A stretch of 64,000 nucleotides of DNA from positions 82,453-146,452 of the forward strand of contig NZ_JAVDBT010000011.1 of the NCBI RefSeq assembly GCF_030848395.1. Direction: 5' to 3'. Every line of letters starts with the position of its first letter. Positions within the stretch are counted from its first letter, which is position 1. The notes under the pieces are model-generated. The model saw only the letters and a program-made list of their open reading frames with translations, had not been told where the DNA came from and ran no database searches. Positions 24,698 through 32,428 of the stretch are shown here, one piece after another. The translations under genes and the position numbers were made by a program. This DNA comes from Pseudogemmobacter lacusdianii (GTDB taxonomy: Bacteria > Pseudomonadota > Alphaproteobacteria > Rhodobacterales > Rhodobacteraceae).

Positions 24698-26857
24698 ATG
24701 GCCACTGCCGTTCAGAAGATCACCCTGTCGTCCTCGCGCGACATTCCCTTCAACAAGCTGGTGCTGAGCCAGTCCAACGTCCGGCGCGTCAAGGCCGGCG
24801 TTTCGGTCGATGAACTGGCCGAGTCCATCGCCCGTCGCGGACTGATCCAGTCGCTGCATGTCCGCCCGGTTATGGGCGAGGATGGTACCGAGACCGGCAT
24901 GGTCGAGGTGCCCGCCGGCGGTCGCCGCTTCCGGGCGCTGGAGGTGCTGGTGAAGCAGAAGCGCCTCGCCCAAACCGCCCCGGTCCCCTGCATCGTGTCC
25001 GACGCAACCGACGACGTGCTGATCGACGAGGTGTCGCTGGCCGAGAATATCGAGCGCGCACCGCTGCATCCGGTCGACCAGTTCCGCGCCTTCCAGGCCA
25101 TGCGCGAGAAGGGCATGACCGAGGAGGCCATTGCGGCCGCCTTCTTCGTTGATGCCAAAGTGGTGAAACAGCGCTTGCGGCTGGTCTCGGTCGCGCCCGC
25201 GCTGCTCGAGATCTATGCCGAGGACGGCATGACGCTGGAGCAGCTGATGGCCTTCACCATCTCTTCGGACCATGAGCGCCAGGTTCAGGTCTGGGAGGCG
25301 GTGAAGGACAGCTGGTCGAAGGAACCCTACAACATCCGCCGCCTGCTGACCGAGACCACGGTGCGGGCCTCCGACAAGCGCGTCACCTTTGTCGGCATCG
25401 AGGCCTATGAGGCGGCGGGCGGCTATGTGCTGCGCGACCTCTTCCAGCAGGACGATGGCGGCTGGCTGCAGGATCCGGTGCTGCTCGACCGGCTGGTGAA
25501 CGAGAAGCTGAAGGCCGAGGCCGAGATCATCGCCGCCGAGGGCTGGAAATGGATCGAGCTCGCGGTCAGCTTCCCCTACAGCCACGCCTATGGCATGCGG
25601 CAGTTGATCGGCACCACGGTCGATCTGACCGAGGACGAGCGCGCCACCCGCGAGGCGCTGCGAGACGAATACGACCGGCTTGAGGCCGAATATGCGCAAG
25701 CTGAGGAATACCCCGATGAGGTCGATGCCCGGATGGGCGAGATCGAGAAGACCCTCGGCGCCTTCGAGATGCGGCCGATGATCTACGATCCGGCGCAGAT
25801 GGCGCGGGCCGGGGTCTTCGTCAGCCTCGATGTCGATGGCACGCTGCTGATCGAGCGCGGTTACGTCCGGGCCGAGGATGAAGCACCGCTGGAACCGGAG
25901 CCCGAGATCGTCGATCCCGAGACCGGCGAGGTGCTGCAGCGCGGCGAGCCGGAAACCTACCACCAGCGTGCGGTGATCAGCCTCGGAGGAGAGCCGGCGA
26001 CTTCGCCCGAGGAGGAAGAAGACGAAGGCGAGGCGATCAAGCCTCTCCCCGAACGGCTGGTGATCGAACTGACGGCCCATCGGACACTGGCCCTTCGCGA
26101 TGCTGTGGCGAATAGCCCGCGCATCGCGATGACCGCGCTCTTGCACCGGCTGGTGCTCGACTGCTTCGGCATCCGCAGCTCGGGCAATGCGCTGCAGGCC
26201 CGTGTCAGCGAAGTGCATCTGTCGGTGCAGGCTCCTGACCTTGGCGACTCGATCCCGGCGCAGGCCATCGACGAACGGCATGCGGCCTGGCGGGCGGATA
26301 TCCCGCTTGATGACGGCGATGACCGTCTCTGGGACTGGCTGCACGATCTTGACGAGGCAAGCCGTCAGGCTCTGCTGGCGCATTGCCTAAGCTTCGGGGT
26401 CAACGCGCTCTATGAGCGACCGAACCCCTATAGCGGCAATGGCATCAGCCAGCATGGCCTGGATCGGCGGCTGCATGAAGCGGATCGGCTCGCGCGCATG
26501 ACGGGTCTCGATCTGGTCGAAACGGGCTGGAAGCCGACGGTCGCCAATTACCTCGGTCGCGTCACCAAGGTGCGTATCCTGGATGCCGTGCGTGAAGGTG
26601 TCGGCGATCAGGCGGTGGAACTGATCGGTCATCTGAAGAAAGGCGAGATGGCGACGGAGGCCGAACGGCTGCTGGCAGGCAGCGGCTGGTTGCCGGAGCC
26701 GCTGCGGATGGAGGACCACGAGGCCTTTGCAGACTCGGCAGATGCCGACGGTTCCGAAGCGAACGCCTTGCCGGACTTCCTCTCGGGCGACAGCGAGGAC
26801 GAAGAGCCCTCCGAAGATGAAGAGCAGAATCCGGGGCATCGCATCGCCGCAGAATGA
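24698..26857 (+). CDS. Large ParB/Spo0J-like protein
   Basis: 719 residues, about twice a chromosomal ParB. The N-terminal ParB nuclease-like domain holds VDELAESIARRGLIQSLHVR, then VEVPAGGRRFRALEVL and DEVSLAENIERAPLHPVDQF. A central HTH region follows (KGMTEEAIAAAFFVDAKVVK). The rest is a long helical, acidic C-terminal region with DNA-contact unlikely and an acidic tail. It is the type encoded by large plasmids and ICEs rather than the partition ParB; its role in maintenance or regulation is unknown. The ATG follows a structured leader; a hairpin and a terminator follow the stop. Confidence 0.85.
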   Translation: MATAVQKITLSSSRDIPFNKLVLSQSNVRRVKAGVSVDELAESIARRGLIQSLHVRPVMGEDGTETGMVEVPAGGRRFRALEVLVKQKRLAQTAPVPCIVSDATDDVLIDEVSLAENIERAPLHPVDQFRAFQAMREKGMTEEAIAAAFFVDAKVVKQRLRLVSVAPALLEIYAEDGMTLEQLMAFTISSDHERQVQVWEAVKDSWSKEPYNIRRLLTETTVRASDKRVTFVGIEAYEAAGGYVLRDLFQQDDGGWLQDPVLLDRLVNEKLKAEAEIIAAEGWKWIELAVSFPYSHAYGMRQLIGTTVDLTEDERATREALRDEYDRLEAEYAQAEEYPDEVDARMGEIEKTLGAFEMRPMIYDPAQMARAGVFVSLDVDGTLLIERGYVRAEDEAPLEPEPEIVDPETGEVLQRGEPETYHQRAVISLGGEPATSPEEEEDEGEAIKPLPERLVIELTAHRTLALRDAVANSPRIAMTALLHRLVLDCFGIRSSGNALQARVSEVHLSVQAPDLGDSIPAQAIDERHAAWRADIPLDDGDDRLWDWLHDLDEASRQALLAHCLSFGVNALYERPNPYSGNGISQHGLDRRLHEADRLARMTGLDLVETGWKPTVANYLGRVTKVRILDAVREGVGDQAVELIGHLKKGEMATEAERLLAGSGWLPEPLRMEDHEAFADSADADGSEANALPDFLSGDSEDEEPSEDEEQNPGHRIAAE

Positions 26858-26864
26858 CCAGTCC

Positions 26865-26888
26865 CGAGGGCGGCCGTGGTCGCCCTCG
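26865..26888 (+). terminator. Hairpin directly after the ParB-like gene
   Basis: CGAGGGCG (26865-26872) pairs perfectly with CGCCCTCG (26881-26888) eight nt after the stop. No U tract follows, so it may protect the 3' end or pause transcription before the terminator at 26907. Confidence 0.5.
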
Positions 26889-26906
26889 CCTCTATCCTCT
26901 CAAACT

Positions 26907-26937
26907 GGCTCGGTCTTCGTGACCGGGCCTTTCTTTT
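26907..26937 (+). terminator. Rho-independent terminator
   Basis: GGCTCGGTC, a TTCG tetraloop and GACCGGGCC form a GC stem with one mismatch, followed by TTTCTTTTT. It ends the ParB-like transcript. Confidence 0.8.
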
Positions 26938-27064
26938 TGCTTACGCCCTTCGGTCATGAGGCATAGAGGCGCCCCTCACTCGGCCATTCAATACCGGTGC
27001 CGAAGCGCATTTCCTCGGTTGGGGACTCGATGTCCGCCTTGGCTGGTCAATTCGGTATCGCCAT

Positions 27065-27523
27065 TCAAAGCCTCGGTGGTGCCATCATGTCGCTTTGACG
27101 GGACCGGTGGTCCTCTATCGCCATGTTCAGAGAACGCGCGATCCGCTCGGCGCGCTCGATCACATGGGCGGCGCCGTCAGGCGGACAGATCTCCTGCGCG
27201 GTCAGGCGGAAGAGCTCCAGCCAGCGCTCGAAATGCGCCCATTCAACAGGCAGAGCGACATGGGCGGGCATCGGGGCGCCTTTGTAGATGCCAGTCATCA
27301 GCGCGACCGAATGCCAGAAGGCGACCATCTTTTCCAGATGCGGCCCCCAGTCGGTGATCCGTTCGGCAAAGACAGGACCCAGCATCGGATCCTGCTGCAC
27401 GCGGTCGTAAAACCCGTGCACCAGGTCATGCAGCATCCGGCTGTCGAGGCCGGTCTCTGCCATCAGCGCGGCGGTCACCTCGGGGCGCATCGTCGGGGGA
27501 AGGGCGGGTGCGGTACTGGTCAT
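27065..27523 (-). CDS. Group 3 truncated hemoglobin
   Basis: 152 residues. Family features are visible: LVHGFYDRVQQDPMLGPVF in the B-CD region, FWHSVALMTGIYKGAPMPAH with the proximal-type histidine, and HFERWLELFRLT near the H helix. Group 3 truncated globins bind oxygen and nitric oxide. The divergent Rrf2 gene and the YeaR-like gene place it in a nitric-oxide or nitrite-response cassette. The ATG at 27523 is preferred, as the longer frame to 27634 crosses the divergent promoter region. Confidence 0.88.
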   Translation of the reverse strand: MTSTAPALPPTMRPEVTAALMAETGLDSRMLHDLVHGFYDRVQQDPMLGPVFAERITDWGPHLEKMVAFWHSVALMTGIYKGAPMPAHVALPVEWAHFERWLELFRLTAQEICPPDGAAHVIERAERIARSLNMAIEDHRSRQSDMMAPPRL

Positions 27524-27560
27524 CTGGCTCTCCGGCTGCGGCGCGCTGTCACGCCGCCTT

Positions 27561-27601
27561 GCAGGACAGGATAATCCTGCTAATTGGTATTTCAAATACT
27601 G
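27561..27601. promoter_or_regulatory. Palindromic operators between globin and Rrf2 genes
   Basis: GTATTTCAAATAC (27587-27599) is a perfect palindrome with the ATTTnAAAT core of NsrR sites. A second palindrome, CAGGATAATCCTG (27567-27579), lies next to it within the larger repeat GCAGGA…TCCTGC. The 90-bp space between divergent genes makes these likely operators for the Rrf2 protein. Confidence 0.6.
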
Positions 27602-27614
27602 ATTGATTGCGACC

Positions 27615-28037
27615 ATGCGCCTCACCGCCTTCACTGACTACGGCCTGCGCGCCCTGATGCGGATCGCCTCGGATCCGTCGCGTGGCTTTTCCACCGCCGA
27701 ACTGGCGGATGAGTTTGGCCTGTCGCGGCATCATCTGGCCAAGATCGTGCAGCGGCTGGCGCAGGGCGGCATCCTGAGCACGCGCCGGGGCGGTGGTGGC
27801 GGGGCGATGCTGGCGGTCCCGGCCGGGACGCTGCGCCTCGGGGCAGTGGTGCGTTTGCTGGAAGAGAGTGGCTCGGGGCTGGTCGATTGCCTGACGCCGG
27901 GCGCGTTGGCCTGCACCGTCGACGGGCGCTGCGGCCTGAAATCGCGCCTGCGCCGGGCCGAGGCCGCCTTCATGGCAGAGCTTGACCGCTCGACGCTGGC
28001 TGATATCGCCCTGCACCCTTTGGAGGTGGAGCAATGA
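27615..28037 (+). CDS. Rrf2 family regulator, NsrR-like
   Basis: 140 residues. The N-terminal winged HTH (MRLTAFTDYGLRALMRIA, FGLSRHHLAKIVQRLAQGG) is typical of Rrf2. Three cysteines in DCLTPGALACTVDGRCGLK match the Fe-S ligand cluster of NsrR and RsrR/IscR-like members. NsrR represses nitric-oxide detoxification genes until NO damages the cluster. Genes on both sides fit this. The start ATG at 27615 follows an NsrR-like palindrome. Its stop overlaps the start of the DUF1971 gene (ATGA). RsrR or another Rrf2 member cannot be excluded. Confidence 0.88.
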   Translation: MRLTAFTDYGLRALMRIASDPSRGFSTAELADEFGLSRHHLAKIVQRLAQGGILSTRRGGGGGAMLAVPAGTLRLGAVVRLLEESGSGLVDCLTPGALACTVDGRCGLKSRLRRAEAAFMAELDRSTLADIALHPLEVEQ

Positions 28038-28333
28038 CCGACTGGCCCACGGGGCTGCAGCCCTACAAGCGCACGCCCGAGTTCACCGAGACCAGCATTC
28101 CGCTGGGGCTTCTGCGCGCCCATGCCACCAAGGCGGGCACCTGGGCGCAGCTGCACGTGCTGGAGGGCAGGCTTCGCTTCCGCGAACTGGTGCGGGACCG
28201 GGTGTTCGACCTTGGCCCTGGCATCCATCCCGTGATCCGACCCGAGGAACAGCACGAGGTTGCCCCATTGGGCCCCGTTCGATTCTTCGTCGAGTTTTGC
28301 CGGATGGAGGACGAGGCCGGAAAAACTCTGTAG
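28034..28333 (+). CDS. DUF1971 (YeaR/TehB-like) protein
   Basis: 99 residues forming a small cupin-like beta barrel: YKRTPEFTETSIPLGLLRAH at the start, then AQLHVLEGRLRF and IRPEEQHEVAPLGPVRFFVEF. The DUF1971 family includes E. coli YeaR, whose expression responds to nitrate and nitric oxide. It is coupled by ATGA overlap to the Rrf2 regulator and probably belongs to the same NO regulon. The molecular function is unknown. Confidence 0.82.
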   Translation: MTDWPTGLQPYKRTPEFTETSIPLGLLRAHATKAGTWAQLHVLEGRLRFRELVRDRVFDLGPGIHPVIRPEEQHEVAPLGPVRFFVEFCRMEDEAGKTL

Positions 28334-28546
28334 ACCCTGCATGCAGACGGCAACCGGTGTGCGCCGCAGGTGATGTGGCGGAAATGAGGGTCAGGGAGCG
28401 GCTTAACGGTATTGAAGCAAGGCAATGTTTTTCTTCCGTAAACCGCACATTACTCCATGTGGGTTATTCATGGCGTCGCTGCGATGGATATACTGACCTG
28501 AACTGCAACACCCGTGCACCCGGCCCGGTTCAGCCCTCGTACCCGC
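28334..28546. other. Intergenic region with repeated GGGTTATTCA
   Basis: About 210 bp without a coding frame. GGGTTATTCA (28461-28470) lies within CCATG…CATGG arms and recurs at 30768-30777, downstream of the LuxR-type gene. It may be a regulator site for the small membrane gene or the LuxR-type gene. Confidence 0.35.
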
Positions 28547-28861
28547 ATGATCTATCTCGCCTACCCTGCTGCCACCGCCTGGTCTCTCGGTTGTGCCTGG
28601 TTTCTGGTTCGGCTGATCAAGGATACGATCCGCACGGAGACGCGTTTCAACATCGCCGTCATATTCCTGACCGTCGTTCCGGTCCTGGTGGTGTTGGGCT
28701 ACGCGCCATGGATCCTGATCGAGAGCTTCAACTCGCCGGTCATCGCCACGTTGCGCGAGAACGAATGGCACTGCACGCAAACCGGGACCATGCAGACGAT
28801 GGTCAGATCCTATACGCGGTTTGTCGAGATCTGCACGACCTATCAGCGTATCGGGCATTGA
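28547..28861 (+). CDS. Small membrane protein
   Basis: 104 residues. Two hydrophobic helices (residues about 5-25 and 35-57) and a C-terminal soluble part with two cysteines (WHCTQTG, VEICTTYQR) are visible. The ATG at 28547 is chosen over an upstream GTG because the latter lacks a ribosome-binding site. Not recognised. It stands alone between the DUF1971 gene and the LuxR-type gene. Confidence 0.6.
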   Translation: MIYLAYPAATAWSLGCAWFLVRLIKDTIRTETRFNIAVIFLTVVPVLVVLGYAPWILIESFNSPVIATLRENEWHCTQTGTMQTMVRSYTRFVEICTTYQRIGH

Positions 28862-29015
28862 TACCGGGGCCCCTCGGCTGAGCACTATACTCCGCGATGC
28901 GGAGCAGTTTTTCGAGGTTGCGGCTGTGCTTGACCATATTCCCTTGTCTTTTGCTTGACCGCCACGCGACATAAGGGCGAGGATCGCGGCTGTTTGTTTG
29001 AAAGCATTGCAGCAG

Positions 29016-30746
29016 ATGAATGACACCGCCTCCCCTGAGCATCAGTTGATAGGGCACCTCTACGATGTTGCGGTGGATCCGGGGCATTATGAGGCGATGA
29101 TCGACCATTGGGAGACCATGCTGCGCCCGGCGCTTGAGGGGCAGATGGCGGGTGCGACCGATCCTCATGATCTGGTCGGGCGCCATGTGCTGCGCGCTGA
29201 TCGCGTGCTCGAGCAGGTGCTGATGACCCCGCAGGACGATGGGGCCGCGGCTCAGGTCGAGCGGATCCGCCAGACGGCCTGTTTCACGGTAGATGGCCGG
29301 GGTCATATGGCGGCGGTGAACAACGCGACCACGCTGATGTTCGGCCTGACCGCCGGTGCAAGGGCGCGCGATCTGCCGCTTGCGAGGGGCGAGGCGGACA
29401 AGCTGATCACGCTGGCTGCCAGTCTTTTGCAGTCCAACGCACCCATCTCGCGGGTGCTGTGCTTACGTCTGCGCGACACGGGCCGCCTGCTTGTCCTGCA
29501 ATTGCGGCTTTGCCGTCCGCCGACCGAAGCCGCCTTTGTGCTGTGCGTCACCTCGGAAATCCATTGGCCTGACGGCTTTGCCCAACTGATGGAGGACAGC
29601 TTCGGCCTCTCGCCCAGCGAGATCGAGGTGCTGCGCTTCCTCGCCGAAGGGCTCTCGGTGGCCGATATCGCAGCGCAGCGCCGGCGCAGCCTGGAAACGG
29701 TCCGGGTGCAGCTCAAATCCCTGCAAAGCCGCACCGGCACGCGCAGCCAGCAGGAGCTTATCCGGCTGGCTTTGACGACTTTGAACAGTCTGCGGGATCA
29801 GGCCCTGCCGGCGTCCGAGCGCCGGACAGGGCCTGCCGAGGTCGAGACCCGCCGCTTCGCGCTCAAGGGCGGCCGACAGATGGAGTATCTGGTCTTTGGC
29901 AACCCCGAGGGCCGTCCGGTCCTGTTTCTGCCGCTCGATATGGGGTTCGTGCGCTGGCCACCCAAGGCCGAGGCCGATGCGCTGCGCCGGGGGCTGCGCA
30001 TCATCGTTCCGATCCGCGCCGGCTATGGTGGCTCCAGCCCCGCTCCGGCACGGAGCGAGTTTTTCCGGCAGTTCATCAGCGATCATCTCGATCTGCTGGA
30101 TCACCTGCGCATTCCCCGCCTGCCGATCCTGACGCTTGGCGATGACAGCCTGCTGGCAATCCGGCTTTACGCGGCAGCGCCGCAGCGTTTCTCGGCGCTG
30201 CTGGCCTGTGCCGGCGCCCTGCCACTGACCAGCAGCGAACAGATCCAGCGCATGGGCAAGTGGCATCGCTTCATCCTTGGCGGCGCGCGGCTGACGCCGC
30301 ATCTGCTGCCGTTCATGGTGCGCGCGGGTGCTGCGATGGCGCGTCGCTATGGCAAGACCCGCTTTCTGGCTTCGGTCTTTTCCTCCTCGCCCGCCGATGC
30401 CGCGACCTTCGCGATCCCCGATGTGGCAGAGGCGATGATCGTCGGATCCGAGGTTATGCTCTCAGCGGATCATTGTGCGGCGGGGCCTTTCGCACAAAGC
30501 GTGGCGGCGCTGGCGCAAGCCGACTGGACAGGGCCGATGGCGCAACTTCGCTCAGGTGTCGAAAACGGACGGATGAAGGTTCTGTTCTTCAGCGGCGAGC
30601 AGGATCCGCAGACCCCGCAGGAAACCATGGTCGAGCAGCGGGATGAACATCCCTGGATCGAGTTCACGGTCTATCCCGATGCGGGGCAGCTTCTGTTCTT
30701 TCTGAAGTGGCGCGACGTTATCGCGCGCCTCGATGAACTTGCATGA
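29016..30746 (+). CDS. LuxR-type HTH fused to an alpha/beta-hydrolase domain
   Basis: About 576 residues in three parts. An N-terminal region (1-200) of unknown sensor type is followed by a LuxR HTH (about 200-260: FGLSPSEIEVLRFLAEGLSV). The C-terminal part (about 290-576) is an alpha/beta-hydrolase fold with IVPIRAGYGGSSPA. The nucleophile elbow reads LTLGDDSLLA rather than GxSxG, and the position where a His follows the last acidic loop reads DAGQLLFF. The hydrolase is therefore probably inactive and may bind a ligand to steer the HTH (inference). A TTG start at 28998 is an alternative. It precedes a run of exported proteins it may regulate. Confidence 0.82.
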   Translation: MNDTASPEHQLIGHLYDVAVDPGHYEAMIDHWETMLRPALEGQMAGATDPHDLVGRHVLRADRVLEQVLMTPQDDGAAAQVERIRQTACFTVDGRGHMAAVNNATTLMFGLTAGARARDLPLARGEADKLITLAASLLQSNAPISRVLCLRLRDTGRLLVLQLRLCRPPTEAAFVLCVTSEIHWPDGFAQLMEDSFGLSPSEIEVLRFLAEGLSVADIAAQRRRSLETVRVQLKSLQSRTGTRSQQELIRLALTTLNSLRDQALPASERRTGPAEVETRRFALKGGRQMEYLVFGNPEGRPVLFLPLDMGFVRWPPKAEADALRRGLRIIVPIRAGYGGSSPAPARSEFFRQFISDHLDLLDHLRIPRLPILTLGDDSLLAIRLYAAAPQRFSALLACAGALPLTSSEQIQRMGKWHRFILGGARLTPHLLPFMVRAGAAMARRYGKTRFLASVFSSSPADAATFAIPDVAEAMIVGSEVMLSADHCAAGPFAQSVAALAQADWTGPMAQLRSGVENGRMKVLFFSGEQDPQTPQETMVEQRDEHPWIEFTVYPDAGQLLFFLKWRDVIARLDELA

Positions 30747-30757
30747 GAGATGTCGAT

Positions 30758-30773
30758 TAACCCATCCGGGTTA
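30758..30773 (+). terminator. Inverted repeat after the LuxR-type gene
   Basis: TAACCC (30758-30763) and GGGTTA (30768-30773) form a 6-bp inverted repeat with a 4-base loop, 12 nt after the stop. It could be a weak terminator or an operator; the right arm is part of the GGGTTATTCA repeat also seen at 28461. Confidence 0.4.
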
Positions 30774-30866
30774 TTCACGAACAGGCAGAATCGGGGAAAG
30801 TGTCGCCTGCCTGACCCTATCATGGGATCCGGGCGGATTGCTCTGACACTTTCGAAGGAAGACCCC

Positions 30867-31181
30867 ATGACCCGTAAACTCCTGGCCTCGGCCGCTCTTG
30901 CCGGTGCCCTGTTCGGCGCGGCCCCCGCCATGGCCGAAGAGCTTTCGCTGCATACCTTCCTGCTGGTCTGGGTCTCGGACAATTGCGAGGGGTTTGAATA
31001 TGCCGAGGACATGCTGCGCCATGCGAATATCGCGGTGATGGGCGCCCCCGAGGCCGAGGTCGCCGCCTTTACCGAGAAGATGGAGCACGGCCTGAACGAC
31101 CTCTTCGAGGGCGACAAGGCGGGCTATTGCGAGAGCATGATCTGGAATATCGAGGATCTAGAGGCCGAAGCGGCGGAGTGA
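30867..31181 (+). CDS. Small exported protein
   Basis: 104 residues. A signal peptide (MTRKLLASAALAGALFGAA, ending AMAEE) precedes a short acidic mature part with two cysteines (SDNCEGFEY, GYCESMIW) that could form a disulfide. The ATG follows AAGGAAG closely. Unknown function. It begins a run of small exported proteins. Confidence 0.68.
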   Translation: MTRKLLASAALAGALFGAAPAMAEELSLHTFLLVWVSDNCEGFEYAEDMLRHANIAVMGAPEAEVAAFTEKMEHGLNDLFEGDKAGYCESMIWNIEDLEAEAAE

Positions 31182-31188
31182 CCCGATC

Positions 31189-31683
31189 GTGGATGCGAGT
31201 CTGACGCGGCGGATGCTGCTAGCAGGGGCAGGGGCGGGTGCGGTTTTGGCGGCGCCTGTTCTTGCGGAAGGCGCGGCCTGGCTGGACGCTGTTGCGCAGC
31301 GGCTGGCATCGCAGGGCGGGTCTGATCCGGGCCAGCTTGCTCTTGATTTGGCGGGCAATATCCGGGTGGAGCTCTACTGGAGCACGGATGTCCCGGGCTT
31401 TCTCGCCGATATTGCGGCGGTGAAGGCGCGCGCCCCTCTTGCCGAGGCTGGCTATGATCCGGCCACGGGCATCAGCCGGATCGATCAGCAGCTCGCAGAT
31501 GGGCGGTCAAGCCTGACCGACCACTGGATGGACCACGGCTGGACCCTGCGCCGGATCACGATAACGGCGGGCGACCCGGCGACCGCCGCCAGCGGGCTGG
31601 ATGAATTTGCAGGCTTCCGCAATCGCGGGGGCTTTGGCGGCCCGGCGCTGCTGACGCCGCCCTTTTCCCCTTTGCAGGATTGA
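31189..31683 (+). CDS. Exported protein with TAT-type leader
   Basis: 164 residues starting at GTG 31189. The leader TRRMLLAGAGAGAVLAAPVL is twin-arginine-like. The mature part is helical in its first half and beta in the second (WTLRRITITAGDPATAASG). No family recognised. It lies 7 nt after the previous stop and 4 nt before the next gene, so it belongs to the same operon. Confidence 0.65.
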   Translation: MDASLTRRMLLAGAGAGAVLAAPVLAEGAAWLDAVAQRLASQGGSDPGQLALDLAGNIRVELYWSTDVPGFLADIAAVKARAPLAEAGYDPATGISRIDQQLADGRSSLTDHWMDHGWTLRRITITAGDPATAASGLDEFAGFRNRGGFGGPALLTPPFSPLQD

Positions 31684-31687
31684 CAGG

Positions 31688-32101
31688 ATGAAGATTCCAT
31701 CTGCTCTGGCTGCCCTTGGGCTTGCCGTTTTCGCTCTCCCGGCCTTTGCGCAGGGGGCGTCTTGTGATGACGAAACCGATACTGCGGCAACAGTCGCCTG
31801 CCTCGACACATACTGGCAGCGTGAAACCGCCCGCACGGATCTGCTGATGGAGCGTCTGTCGGCGCTGATCGCCCCGCAAGACGAGAGTTACGTCGAAGAT
31901 GCCCCGAATGGCGCTGCGCGCCTTGCCGCCTCGGCAATCGCCTGGGAGGCGTCACGCGATGCCGATTGCGCGCTGGCGGGATATGCCATGGCCGGCGGAT
32001 CCTGGGAGGCGGTGATCACCGCTGCATGCCTTGGCACGCAACAGGCATCCCGCAATGGCTGGCTTGAGGGGCGTATCGCACAGTTCGAGATGGCCGAGTG
32101 A
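31688..32101 (+). CDS. LprI-like (DUF1311-type) exported protein
   Basis: 137 residues with a signal peptide (ALGLAVFALPAFAQG). The mature part has the LprI/DUF1311 pattern: W near EASRDADC, a GS/GG step (AGGSWEAVITAAC), and the final TQQASRNGWLEGR, matching C…GS…AxC…T..R..WL. LprI-type proteins can inhibit lysozyme in the periplasm; that role here is inference. It overlaps the next gene by one base (TGATG). Confidence 0.7.
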   Translation: MKIPSALAALGLAVFALPAFAQGASCDDETDTAATVACLDTYWQRETARTDLLMERLSALIAPQDESYVEDAPNGAARLAASAIAWEASRDADCALAGYAMAGGSWEAVITAACLGTQQASRNGWLEGRIAQFEMAE

Positions 32102-32403
32102 TGGGCCGTGTTTCTGCTCTGCTGGCTGCGCTTTTGCTCGGGGCCTGTGTTCAGCCGTCGCCCCCGAATGATTGTGCGCAGCGTCTGGCTGTCGCCCGCG
32201 ATCTGGCGGCCCTGCACCAATATGGCGGCGACATGGAGGCCCATATCCGCAGCCTCGGCACCAAAGGGGCCAGCGCCGCCGAACTGGCCGATTACCGGGA
32301 CATGGCCGTCCGGCTGCGCCCGGTCCCGCGCCTCGCCGGTGACGGTGGGCGTGAGATGGGCATCGAGGCCGGTCTGGCCGAATTGAACCTGACCTGTCCC
32401 TGA
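32101..32403 (+). CDS. Small lipoprotein
   Basis: 100 residues. The lipobox LLLGAC is near residue 16, followed by a short proline-rich stretch. The mature part is helical and charged with a cysteine at each end (NDCAQRL, NLTCP). No family recognised. The ATG shares its first base with the previous stop (TGATG). Confidence 0.68.
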   Translation: MGRVSALLAALLLGACVQPSPPNDCAQRLAVARDLAALHQYGGDMEAHIRSLGTKGASAAELADYRDMAVRLRPVPRLAGDGGREMGIEAGLAELNLTCP

Positions 32404-32428
32404 AGCGATGAAACCCATGGAGAAGACA

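Noticed and set aside
28803..29306. Minus-strand frame opposite the LuxR-type gene
   Set aside because: It overlaps the small membrane gene and the HTH gene; no protein character.
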